Assembly: GCF_024346675.1 (NCBI RefSeq)
Contig: NZ_AP024850.1
Coordinates: forward strand, 1,302,001 to 1,366,000
Direction of reading: 5' to 3'
DNA length: 64,000 nt
DNA from: Photobacterium sanguinicancri
GTDB lineage: Bacteria; Pseudomonadota; Gammaproteobacteria; Enterobacterales; Vibrionaceae
The position numbers and the translations under genes are program-made. This document shows, in pieces, positions 56,324 to 64,000 of this stretch. Within the stretch, counting starts at the first letter, position 1. The number at the start of each line of letters is the position of its first letter. The notes beneath the pieces were generated by a model. It had not been told where the DNA came from. It did no database searches and saw nothing but the letters and a program-made list of their open reading frames with translations.

Positions 56324-57925
56324 ATGAGAGCAAAATCAGGTTTACTGAAAGGGCTCAATCCACCGATGGCAGTAACGGCCATGACAGTGATTGCGCTCTT
56401 CCTTCTCTTTGGTGCTTTTGACCCAGAACTTGCAGCATCATGGTTCACTGGCGCAAAAGACTCAATCATTGCTGGCTTCAAGTGGTATTACATTCTTGTT
56501 GTCGCGCTATTCTTTTTCTTTGCTGTATTCCTTATTTTTAGTCGCTACGGCGATATTAAGTTAGGGGATGACGATACCGAACCTGAATTTAGTTACTTTG
56601 CTTGGTTCTCGATGTTATTCGGGGCGGGTATGGGTATCGGTCTTATCTTCTGGAGTATTGCAGAGCCAATGTTCCACCTGCAAAGCAACCCGTTTATTAC
56701 CGAAGGTAGTACACCGGAAGCTGCGCAAGTGGCGATGCGATTAACCTTCTTCCACTGGGGTCTTCACCCGTGGGCCATTTATGTGATCGTCGGCTTATCA
56801 CTGGCATTCTTCTCTTATCGTCGTAAGTTACCTTTGGCAATTCGTTCTGCGCTTTACCCAATTTTGGGCGATCGTATTTACGGATTCTGGGGACACGCTG
56901 CGGACGTATTAGCTGTTTTTGGTACAGTATTTGGTGTGGCGACCTCACTCGGTTTGGGTGTGGCACAGATGAATACTGGCTTAAATCAGTTAATTGGTAT
57001 TGATGTGTCGATGACCAACCAGCTGATTTTGATCGCGGTTGTTTCATCTATTGCCACTTTATCCGTCGTATCGGGTGTGGGTAAGGGTGTGAAAATTTTA
57101 TCAGAACTTAACTTATGGTTGAGTATTCTGATCCTGATTTTCTTTGTTGCATTTGGTCCAACGATTTACATCTTAAACAGCTTCGTACAGAACATTGGTG
57201 ACTACCTCTCTAATGTTGTAGCGCTCAGCTTCTGGACTAACTCTGAAGCGAATGGTACTTCAGCGTGGCAATCAGGCTGGACTGCATTCTACTGGGGCTG
57301 GTGGATTTCATGGGCACCGTTTGTTGGTATGTTCATTGCGCGTATCTCGAAAGGTCGTACGATTCGTGAATTCTCGATTGGTGTATTGATTGTTCCTTCG
57401 TTGCTTGGGATGTTCTGGTTAACTGCATTTGGTGGTACAGCACTTCACATTGAATTATTCGATGGTGGCGGTGTGATCGATGCGGTGAATAAAGACCTAA
57501 CGTTAGCGTTATACGAAACGATTGGCCTGATGAATACCGGTTGGATTGAGCCTATTGCTAAAGGTGTTGTAACTCTACTGATTTGTACGTACTTCATTAC
57601 CTCTTCAGATAGTGGCACTTTAGTTGTAACAACCTTGCTATCGGTTGGCGATCAAGAGCCACCGCTACGTCACCGTATTTTCTGGGGCTTAGGCGAAGGT
57701 TTAGTTGCTGCAATTCTATTGCTGACTGGCGGTTTAGCGGCCTTACAAGCAGCGTCGATTACCGCGGGCTTACCTTTCTCTGTGATTATGTTGATGATGT
57801 GTTATTCGCTGATTATTGGCTTACGGAAAGAGAAAGAACGTCAGGTTGAAGACCGGATTCGCTTAAGAGCGCAAGATGGCTCACCACACATGACATTTAT
57901 GGACCGTATTGGCCCAGGAAACTAA
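56324..57925 (+). CDS. BCCT-family betaine/choline/carnitine-type transporter
   Basis: A 533-residue carrier of the betaine-choline-carnitine transporter family, used by marine bacteria to import compatible solutes at high salinity. About 12 helices are visible, with the glycine-rich stretch MLFGAGMGIGLIFWSIAEPM and the family signature WTAFYWGWWISWAPFVGMFI followed by ARISKGR. The aromatic box residues (WGWWISW) are present. A very strong ribosome binding site, TAAGGAGG, precedes the ATG. It is the last gene of the operon and is close to the vibrio OpuD/BccT3-type carriers that lie next to cosR. Substrate not determined: betaine, DMSP or similar. Confidence 0.9.
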   Translation: MRAKSGLLKGLNPPMAVTAMTVIALFLLFGAFDPELAASWFTGAKDSIIAGFKWYYILVVALFFFFAVFLIFSRYGDIKLGDDDTEPEFSYFAWFSMLFGAGMGIGLIFWSIAEPMFHLQSNPFITEGSTPEAAQVAMRLTFFHWGLHPWAIYVIVGLSLAFFSYRRKLPLAIRSALYPILGDRIYGFWGHAADVLAVFGTVFGVATSLGLGVAQMNTGLNQLIGIDVSMTNQLILIAVVSSIATLSVVSGVGKGVKILSELNLWLSILILIFFVAFGPTIYILNSFVQNIGDYLSNVVALSFWTNSEANGTSAWQSGWTAFYWGWWISWAPFVGMFIARISKGRTIREFSIGVLIVPSLLGMFWLTAFGGTALHIELFDGGGVIDAVNKDLTLALYETIGLMNTGWIEPIAKGVVTLLICTYFITSSDSGTLVVTTLLSVGDQEPPLRHRIFWGLGEGLVAAILLLTGGLAALQAASITAGLPFSVIMLMMCYSLIIGLRKEKERQVEDRIRLRAQDGSPHMTFMDRIGPGN

Positions 57926-57981
57926 CGGTAAGTTAGTATAAAGCTAAGTGACAGCACAAGCTGATAACGACCTTAGAATAG

Positions 57982-58017
57982 AAATGCGCAGCCAAATATG
58001 GTTGCGCATTTTTTTTT
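57982..58017 (+). terminator. terminator after the BCCT gene
   Basis: The stem AAATGCGCA-CC / GG-TGCGCATTT, with one G-U pair, is followed by nine T residues. Confidence 0.87.
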
Positions 58018-58072
58018 GTTTTGGGTGTCAGAGCAAAAAAATACACCTACTGATGGTTTGCGTGTTTCAAAA

Positions 58073-58091
58073 TATAACGATAGTCGTTATC
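58073..58091. promoter_or_regulatory. Fur box before irpA
   Basis: TATAACGATAGTCGTTATC matches the 19-base Fur consensus GATAATGATAATCATTATC at 15 positions and is itself a perfect inverted repeat (ATAACGA-TAG-TCGTTAT). Further ATAATTATC-like hexamers follow at 58106-58114, as in extended Fur sites. It lies 84 bases before irpA. Confidence 0.75.
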
Positions 58092-58174
58092 ATTCGGTAA
58101 CAAAAATAATTATCACTAACAATCTCGTTAAGGTGATAAATAAAAGTTAGCAGCTATCACAAGGATGACACATC

Positions 58175-59428
58175 ATGAAAAAGACGTTTGCACGTACTTT
58201 AATTGCAACCGCCATTTTATCTACCCCTCTTTTGTCGCAAGCAGCAACCCAAGAAGCTGTCGTTGAACATTACGCTGACATTGCTCACAGCGTATATAGC
58301 GATGCAGTCATTACAGCGCAATCACTAGATAAATCACTTAAAGTATTCATAGCTAGCCCTAGTGAAGCGAATTTAGAACAAGCGCGTTCTGCATGGATCC
58401 TAGCGCGCGTGCCTTATCAGCAATCAGAAGTCTTCCGCTTTGGTAACGCTGTTGTTGATGATTGGGAAGGTCAGTTGAATGCATGGCCGCTGGATGAAGG
58501 ACTGATTGATTACGTTGCTGATGATTATCAATATGAATTAGGTAACGAGGGTGCCCAAGCGAATATTGTTGCGAATACAACAGTACAAGTGGGTAACCAA
58601 AGACTTGATACGCAAAAAATCACACCTGAACTTCTCGCTGAACTTAACGAAATTGGAGGCTCTGAAGCGAACGTAGCAACTGGCTACCATGCGATAGAGT
58701 TCTTGCTATGGGGCCAAGATTTAAATGGTACTAAACCAGGGGCAGGTGAGCGTGCTTATACCGATTTTTCTTATGGTGAAGCTTGCACCAACGGTAGCTG
58801 TGAGCGCCGTCGTGAATACCTTCAAGCTGCTTCAACGCTGTTAATTAATGATCTGAAGTGGATGGAACAACAATGGTCGGCAGAGGTTAAATCTAACTAT
58901 CGTGCTGAATTATTGGCAGATAGCGCTGAAAATGGTTTACGTAAAATGCTGTTTGGTATGGGTTCACTATCTCTGGGTGAACTAGCAGGCGAGCGTATGA
59001 AAGTGGCACTCGAGGCTAATTCAACCGAAGATGAACACGATTGTTTCTCGGACAATACGCATAACTCTCACTACTACAACGAGCAAGGTATTTACAATGT
59101 TTATACGGGTACTTACATGCGTGTAAATGGCTCGTTGGTTTCTGGCCCGAGTCTTCATGATTTAGTCGCGAAAAAAGACAAGTCAGCAGCAAAAGAGATC
59201 CAAGCTGAGTTTGATAATGCACGTAGTGCTGTATACGGCCTAGTGACTTCTGCTGAAAAAAATAACCAATATTTCGATCAGTTGATTGCAGCAGATAATG
59301 TTGAAGGCAACAAGCTGGTGAACAACTCTATTTCAGCATTGGTTAAACAAACGGTTGAAATAGAGCGTGCAGCTAAAATTATTGGTGTTGAAAATCTAAA
59401 TCCAGACACGGCTGATCACCAGTTCTAA
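58175..59428 (+). CDS. irpA: IrpA-like imelysin family protein (iron-regulated)
   Basis: A 417-residue exported protein of the imelysin/IrpA family (peptidase-M75-like fold, related to EfeO). The signal peptide is MKKTFARTLIATAILSTPLLSQA. The family motif GxHxxE is visible in GYHAIEFLLWGQD near residue 171, and YTDF, GSLSLGELAGERMKVALE and HDCFSDNTHNSHYYN are typical of the larger imelysin class. Family members bind iron or take part in iron acquisition, but the mechanism is unknown; proteolysis has not been shown. A Fur box upstream points to induction under iron limitation. AAGGA precedes the ATG. Confidence 0.9.
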   Translation: MKKTFARTLIATAILSTPLLSQAATQEAVVEHYADIAHSVYSDAVITAQSLDKSLKVFIASPSEANLEQARSAWILARVPYQQSEVFRFGNAVVDDWEGQLNAWPLDEGLIDYVADDYQYELGNEGAQANIVANTTVQVGNQRLDTQKITPELLAELNEIGGSEANVATGYHAIEFLLWGQDLNGTKPGAGERAYTDFSYGEACTNGSCERRREYLQAASTLLINDLKWMEQQWSAEVKSNYRAELLADSAENGLRKMLFGMGSLSLGELAGERMKVALEANSTEDEHDCFSDNTHNSHYYNEQGIYNVYTGTYMRVNGSLVSGPSLHDLVAKKDKSAAKEIQAEFDNARSAVYGLVTSAEKNNQYFDQLIAADNVEGNKLVNNSISALVKQTVEIERAAKIIGVENLNPDTADHQF

Positions 59429-59441
59429 ATCACTCTGCTAT

Positions 59442-59486
59442 AAATCGCCGCCTTCCTAATGACTTTAGGTTAGGCGGTTTGTTTTT
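59442..59486 (+). terminator. imperfect terminator-like hairpin after irpA
   Basis: AAATCGCC...CCTAA pairs imperfectly with TTAGG...GGCGGTTT and is followed by GTTTTT, 14 bases after irpA. It may attenuate rather than stop read-through into the next gene. Confidence 0.45.
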
Positions 59487-59561
59487 CCAGCCTATAAGAA
59501 GTTACGTGTGAGTCACACGGTCTTTTATCTATAAAAAAAAACGGTTGGCTAGCTAACTCTT

Positions 59562-59577
59562 TATACCGCCCGGTATA
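59562..59577 (+). promoter_or_regulatory. perfect palindrome before the di-heme oxidoreductase gene
   Basis: TATACCG-CC-CGGTATA is a 7+7 perfect dyad that ends 23 bases before the start codon, in the region of transcript start or leader. It does not fit a Fur box and suggests a second regulator. Confidence 0.4.
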
Positions 59578-59600
59578 CAAATTATATAAGTGTGAGCAAT

Positions 59601-61031
59601 ATGAAATATTCACTGGTTGTTACTTTCTTTTCTATGCTGGTATCACCCTCTATTTTTGCGACAACCCCGATAGAAGAGGCGGATGAAACAGCATCTGTCA
59701 CTAGAGCTAAATATCTATCTGGTGGTGCGACCACGATTAAAAAATCAGGCCCTAACGCGTTCTCGTTACCTGCGGCTAATTTAGCGATGACGAAGCGTTT
59801 AGACTTTAGTGTGGGTAACAGTTTTTTTCGAAACCCTTGGGTGCAAGCGCCAGCAACAACCGATGCCCGTGATGGCCTAGGCCCAATATTCAATACCAAC
59901 GGTTGTCAAAATTGCCACATTAAGGATGGACGAGGGCACCCTCCTGAAGAAGGTGCAACCAACGCAGTCTCTATGCTGGTTCGATTAAGCATCCCAGCCA
60001 TGACGCCAGAGCAGAAAAAAGCCCTGATCACAGATGGGGTTATCCCTGATCCTATGTATGGTGGTCAGTTACAAGATTTTTCTATTTCGGGCGCCAAGCC
60101 TGAAGGGCAAATCGCCATTAGTTACCAAAATGTTCCTGTCACTTTCACCGATGGCGAAGTGGTGACATTACGTAAGCCCACGCTGACGATCACTGATCTA
60201 CAATACGGTGAGATGCACCCTAATGTTCAGATGTCTGCACGTATTGCGCCGCCTATGATTGGCCTTGGTTTGTTAGAACAAATCCCAGAATCAACGCTAT
60301 TTTCGATGGCGGAACAACAGCGTAAAGAAGGCGTTGGCGTTTCAGGTAAAGTGAATAAAGTGTGGGACGTACAAACTAACCAAGCGGCCGTTGGTCGTTT
60401 TGGTTGGAAGGCGGGACAGCCGAACTTAATGCAACAAAATGCCGCAGCTTTTAATGGCGATGTGGGGCTAACTAGTTATTTATTTCCCAATGAAAACTGC
60501 ACAGAACAGCAAACTATTTGTGCTGAGTTACCTAATGGCGGCAAGCCTGAAGTCAGCGATAAAATTTTAGACTTTGTTGAGTTTTACTCACAGCACCTTG
60601 CAGTACCGAGCCGCCGTAATGTTACTGATCCTGTGGTGATGCAAGGAGAAAAACTGTTTGCGGATGTGGGTTGTGGTAGCTGTCATCAAAGCCAAATTAA
60701 AACCGCTAAGAATGAAGCCTTACCCGCGTTGTCGGAACAGATGATTAACCCGTATTCTGATTTGCTTTTACACGATATGGGTGAAGGTTTGGCCGATCAT
60801 CGTGGTGAGTTTTTGGCAACAGGAACAGAATGGCGAACAGCGCCATTGTGGGGGATTGGATATACCGAAGAAGTAAACGGTCATACCAACTTCTTACATG
60901 ACGGCCGAGCTCGTACCTTGATGGAAGCTGTGCTTTGGCATGGTGGTGAAGCGCAAGGTAGCCGCGATCGTGTTGTTGGACTACCAAAGTCTGAACGTAA
61001 AGCGCTGATTGCGTTTCTTGAATCGCTGTAA
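59601..61031 (+). CDS. di-heme oxidoreductase (putative thiol oxidoreductase, DHOR family)
   Basis: A 476-residue periplasmic c-type cytochrome of the di-haem oxidoreductase (DUF1111-like) family. A signal peptide MKYSLVVTFFSMLVSPSIFA is followed by DARDGLGPIFNTNGCQNCH with the first haem site and, near residue 357, DVGCGSCH with the second; TAPLWGIG and HDGRARTLMEAVLWHGGEA are family hallmarks. The frame opens at a GTG three codons earlier. It resembles the MauG/cytochrome c peroxidase fold. The reaction is unknown; an iron or haem redox role is suggested by its neighbours irpA and the imelysin-like lipoprotein. Confidence 0.88.
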   Translation: MKYSLVVTFFSMLVSPSIFATTPIEEADETASVTRAKYLSGGATTIKKSGPNAFSLPAANLAMTKRLDFSVGNSFFRNPWVQAPATTDARDGLGPIFNTNGCQNCHIKDGRGHPPEEGATNAVSMLVRLSIPAMTPEQKKALITDGVIPDPMYGGQLQDFSISGAKPEGQIAISYQNVPVTFTDGEVVTLRKPTLTITDLQYGEMHPNVQMSARIAPPMIGLGLLEQIPESTLFSMAEQQRKEGVGVSGKVNKVWDVQTNQAAVGRFGWKAGQPNLMQQNAAAFNGDVGLTSYLFPNENCTEQQTICAELPNGGKPEVSDKILDFVEFYSQHLAVPSRRNVTDPVVMQGEKLFADVGCGSCHQSQIKTAKNEALPALSEQMINPYSDLLLHDMGEGLADHRGEFLATGTEWRTAPLWGIGYTEEVNGHTNFLHDGRARTLMEAVLWHGGEAQGSRDRVVGLPKSERKALIAFLESL

Positions 61032-61042
61032 AGGATAAACAC

Positions 61043-62104
61043 ATGAATATGTCTATATTGCGTATCGCTTTGTTGATTGCGGGGCTGGCGAGCGTTACAG
61101 GGTGCCAACAAGAGCAACAGACAATATCTGGTGCGGTTCATCAGTTGCACCTTGAAAGTGCGGCTAATTTTGCTCAACAAGCCAAGGCATTAGATCAAAT
61201 ATTTCAGGGATACTGTCAGTCGCCAACCAATGACAACTTAGGCCAAGCTAAGGTGCAATGGTCGAAGACGATGCAAGCCTGGATGGCCCTTCAAGGGCGA
61301 GAAAGGGGCAGTGAAACAGCCTTGGAACTTAGTTGGCAGATCCAGTTTTGGCCAGATAAAAAGAACACGACAGGGCGAAAATTGAACCAGTTGCTTAAGC
61401 AAGGGGCGATGTGGCAGGCGGATGCGCTTGCGAATCAAAGTGTCGCGGTACAAGGCTTGGGAGCGGCAGAATGGTTTTTATATGATCAGCAAAGCCCTGT
61501 TGTGAAGGGGCTTGCGTCTCAGCAGAATGGAGCCTCTCAACAAGACAAAGCCTCTGCGGCTAATTGTTCATTATTTACTGCGGTTGCAGGGCGTATTGCT
61601 GGCAGCAGCACGGCGTTAGAACAAGCATGGCAAGTTAATCCATGGCAGTCTTTGCCTGCAAAAATGGCATTAGGAGAGTACTTAGGTGCGCTCAATAATC
61701 AGCTTGATTACACCATGAAGAAGCTGAGTCGCCCGTTAGGTAAGCCAGGTTCGCCTAAAGTGTATCAAGCAGAGTCATGGCGCTCTCATACATCGATGAC
61801 AAACTTACAGTCGAATATTATAGCTATGCATCAGCTTTATTTAGCCAAGGGAACAGGGTTGGATAAGTTACTTCGTGATCGCGGCTATGTAGGTACCGCC
61901 GATCGTATAAATAAACGTTTCTCTGCGCTACTTGAAGATTGGCCGCAAGCGCCTGCGATGGTGCCAATGCTAAAAACTAAAGAGGGATATCGCCAATTAT
62001 TGAATATCTATAACGGCTTAGAATATATCCAAATTGCGTTACAAGATGAAGTCGCTCCTGAGTTGGGTATCGTAGTGGGGTTTAATGCAACCGATGGTGA
62101 CTGA
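61043..62104 (+). CDS. imelysin-like lipoprotein
   Basis: A 353-residue lipoprotein with the lipobox VTGC at about residue 18-21 and an imelysin-like domain. At the position of the family GxHxxE motif it reads GLGAAEWFLYD, so the histidine is replaced by glycine while the glutamate and the following aromatic stretch remain. The C-terminal part (LDKLLRDRGYVGTADRINKR, LLNIYNGLEYIQIALQDEVA, PELGIVVGFNATDGD) completes the helical fold. AAGGA stands seven bases before the ATG. It follows the di-haem gene by 11 bases and overlaps the next gene by 20 bases, so the three are cotranscribed. Loss of the metal-ligand histidine suggests a changed binding mode. Confidence 0.85.
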   Translation: MNMSILRIALLIAGLASVTGCQQEQQTISGAVHQLHLESAANFAQQAKALDQIFQGYCQSPTNDNLGQAKVQWSKTMQAWMALQGRERGSETALELSWQIQFWPDKKNTTGRKLNQLLKQGAMWQADALANQSVAVQGLGAAEWFLYDQQSPVVKGLASQQNGASQQDKASAANCSLFTAVAGRIAGSSTALEQAWQVNPWQSLPAKMALGEYLGALNNQLDYTMKKLSRPLGKPGSPKVYQAESWRSHTSMTNLQSNIIAMHQLYLAKGTGLDKLLRDRGYVGTADRINKRFSALLEDWPQAPAMVPMLKTKEGYRQLLNIYNGLEYIQIALQDEVAPELGIVVGFNATDGD

Positions 62105-63227
62105 TTTAGCACGTCGAAAGCTACTAAAGATGACGCTGACGTCTGCATCGGTAGTATCTGCTTCTACAATGAGTGGTTGCTCTATGCTATTGCCTCTTGG
62201 TGGCGATCAACAGATCATGCAAGTGAGTGGTAAGCCAGCGATTATTGGGTGTAGCCGCCGATTATCTGGTGGTTATGCAGCTGTTGTTGCGGATACAAGT
62301 GGTACGCCTTTGTATCAATTTCCTTTGCCTGCACGAGGCCACGGTATTGCAGTACAGAAGAATGGCGCCTGGGCGGCGGCTTTTGGACGTAGGCCGGGGC
62401 AATATATGCAGGTTTTCAACTACCAAACAGGGGAGCAATTGCCCTTAGTGGTAGCGAAGCCTGATCGTTATTTTTACGGACATGGCGTGTTCTCCCCTGA
62501 TGGGCAGTATCTTTATGCAACAGAAGGTGAGCGAGGTACCAGCCAAGGTATCATTGGCGTTTACCGCATCACGACACAAACGATTAATGCCAAAGTAGAA
62601 AAAGTTTCAGAGTTAACGGGATTCGGTATAGGGCCGCACGAAGTGGTTCTTGCTGATGTGAATACCTTGGCTATTGGTGTTGGAGGCGTGCATACGCAAG
62701 GGCGTACGCCTGTCAATTTAGCGTCCATGCAACCTGCATTGGTTTATCTTGATATAGCAACAGGAAAGGTTGTTGAGCAAGCTGCATTGGCAGATAAACA
62801 GCTGAGTATACGGCATTTAAGCGTGACAGAAAGTGGCGATGTTGTATGTGGTCAACAGTACCGTGGTGAACCCGATCATGCTGCGCCTTTGGTTGCTGTT
62901 CATCAACGTGGGAAGGCGTTGCAGCACCTACATGCGGAAGAAGAAGATTGGCTTCGCTTTAACCATTACATTGCCAGTATAGCAAGCTTAGATGGCTATA
63001 TATTAGCAACGTCGCCGAGAGGGAATTGCTACGGTGTTTGGCGAGAGAGTGACAGGCAGCTTATTGATATAAAACCCCTTATTGATGCGTCTGGCGTGGG
63101 CGTTGTTAATAATAATTGGGTGGTGGGATCTGGATCTGGCAAGATGTTAACTGTCTCGCAGCATGGTCAACTAGCCACCAATATAAGTCCTGTTCTATGG
63201 GATAATCATTGGAGTGTTTTGGATTAA
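62085..63227 (+). CDS. DUF1513 family Tat-signal lipoprotein
   Basis: A 380-residue DUF1513 protein with a twin-arginine-like signal (DLARRKLLKMTLTSASVV) ending in a lipobox-type MSGC, so probably a Tat-exported lipoprotein. The body is a repeated beta structure, with HGIAVQKNGAWAAAFGRRPG, GHGVFSPDGQYLYATEGERG, IGPHEVVL and ASIASLDGYILATSPRGNCY, consistent with a seven-bladed propeller. Function unknown. Export by Tat implies folding or cofactor loading in the cytoplasm. It is the last gene of the irpA-associated group; a second in-frame ATG three codons later is an alternative start. Confidence 0.85.
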   Translation: MQPMVTDLARRKLLKMTLTSASVVSASTMSGCSMLLPLGGDQQIMQVSGKPAIIGCSRRLSGGYAAVVADTSGTPLYQFPLPARGHGIAVQKNGAWAAAFGRRPGQYMQVFNYQTGEQLPLVVAKPDRYFYGHGVFSPDGQYLYATEGERGTSQGIIGVYRITTQTINAKVEKVSELTGFGIGPHEVVLADVNTLAIGVGGVHTQGRTPVNLASMQPALVYLDIATGKVVEQAALADKQLSIRHLSVTESGDVVCGQQYRGEPDHAAPLVAVHQRGKALQHLHAEEEDWLRFNHYIASIASLDGYILATSPRGNCYGVWRESDRQLIDIKPLIDASGVGVVNNNWVVGSGSGKMLTVSQHGQLATNISPVLWDNHWSVLD

Positions 63228-63328
63228 GTTTAAGAATTGATACACCTTGAAGAGTGACAGATTACTAAAATTACTCCCAGTGGTGAATGCGTTTGCCATA
63301 CTTACAATACGTTAGTGAGGGAGTTCCA

Positions 63329-64000
63329 ATGGCTATGAGAAAACAATGCAGTTTATCCGTCGCATTATTGCTCGCTCTTAGTGGGCCGCAGTGGGCAATT
63401 GCAGATGATAATGCCGTTCCGATCTTAAGCTCCCAAGGTGCTGTCACTCAGGATATTCAGCGTCAAGATTCTCCCTCCGCTACAGCTCCCTCAACGCCTT
63501 CAAAGAGTTCCTGGCAACCAACAGTTGATTCACCACAAGTTCCTAGTTCGGTATCGATTAAATCTGCACCATTGGAAATGCAAAAAGCGAAATCTTGGGT
63601 ATCTGAAGTCGCTCGGAATGTTCATGATTTACAATATGTTGATAAGTTAGCTCAAATCTATTATGCCGTTGGTTATACACCACTTTGGCAAGATTCTTTT
63701 GTTGCTAATGAGTTCGAAAGTCAAATTCGGGTGTTGGCCTTAGCAGGTATTGATCCGGAGTTTTCGCGTCGTTACGGTATGCTTCAACATTTTAAGCAAG
63801 GTAACGATTGGCGACAGTACGATTTACTGGCGACAGATACTTTACTGAGTTATATGAGCTACGTAGAAAGCCTGCCGCAATATGGTAAGCAATGGTTATT
63901 TGGGAGTGGGTTGGCGATGCCATTACCATTGCCGTCTGAAGCAGCAATTGCGCGGATATTGAATGCTGTAGAAACGAATCGCTTACGTTATTTTGTTACG
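63329..64000 (+). CDS. ldtD: LdtD (YcbB)-like L,D-transpeptidase, N-terminal part
   Basis: An open frame runs from an ATG, preceded by GAGGGAG, through the window edge (224 codons seen, no stop). It has a signal peptide ending WAIA before DDN, a Ser/Pro-rich linker, and then the LdtD N-terminal region: LAQIYYAVGYTPLWQD, LALAGIDPEF, DTLLSYMSYVESLPQYGKQW and LPLPSEAAIARIL. The catalytic YkuD domain lies beyond the window. The enzyme would form 3-3 crosslinks in peptidoglycan. In E. coli ldtD (ycbB) follows mukB directly; here about 40.7 kb separate them. No gene lies in the 101 bases after the DUF1513 gene. Confidence 0.82.
   Translation, partial: MAMRKQCSLSVALLLALSGPQWAIADDNAVPILSSQGAVTQDIQRQDSPSATAPSTPSKSSWQPTVDSPQVPSSVSIKSAPLEMQKAKSWVSEVARNVHDLQYVDKLAQIYYAVGYTPLWQDSFVANEFESQIRVLALAGIDPEFSRRYGMLQHFKQGNDWRQYDLLATDTLLSYMSYVESLPQYGKQWLFGSGLAMPLPLPSEAAIARILNAVETNRLRYFVT

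Overview
The window looks like a chromosome segment of a marine gamma-proteobacterium of the family Vibrionaceae, most likely Photobacterium. The reasons are the moderate GC content, a TorECA trimethylamine-N-oxide respiration operon, a MukFEB condensin, a CosR-like/BCCT osmolyte locus, and proteins that resemble E. coli and Vibrio homologues from end to end. The species call is inferred from remembered sequences; no search was run. I see no rRNA, tRNA, insertion sequence, integrase, phage gene or CRISPR array.

Left part (1-22.7 kb), envelope and chromosome housekeeping: lolCDE (lipoprotein export), a DUF2062 membrane protein, comEC (DNA uptake), a chemoreceptor, msbA-lpxK-ycaR-kdsB (lipid A/Kdo supply; ycaR is only 59 codons), tcyP (cystine uptake), elyC, then cmoM-mukF-mukE-mukB with overlapping ends. 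This follows E. coli order (comEC-msbA-lpxK-ycaR-kdsB-elyC-cmoM-mukFEB-ldtD), with the chemoreceptor and tcyP inserted.

Middle part (22.7-47.5 kb): a broken small gene, a lineage-type lipoprotein and a Sel1-repeat protein; torE-torC-torA; a TetR-controlled RND efflux pair; and an ebg locus (ygjI-ebgC-ebgA-ebgR ... ygjH) whose order matches E. coli, except that a whole galactose operon (galE-galT-galK-galM plus a GalR/GalS repressor) lies between ebgR and ygjH. EbgA would release galactose from beta-galactosides and GalM/K/T/E would feed it to UDP-glucose. Operator-like palindromes suggest that EbgR and GalR sites are interleaved there.

Right part (47.5-64 kb): two divergent PEP-CTERM surface-sorting substrates, both with sigma-54-like promoters; an aspartate/glutamate-type racemase, a HypT-like LysR regulator and a Dcu-type dicarboxylate carrier sharing a sequence motif; a TauE/SafE carrier with a convergent LysR regulator; cosR, an unknown gene and a BCCT osmolyte carrier; then a Fur-box-preceded group irpA, di-heme oxidoreductase, imelysin-like lipoprotein and DUF1513 Tat lipoprotein, which resembles an iron-responsive periplasmic system of unknown mechanism. 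The window ends inside ldtD (L,D-transpeptidase), the gene that directly follows mukB in E. coli but is about 40.7 kb away here.

Most genes are compactly arranged with clear hairpin terminators, many of them bidirectional between convergent genes.
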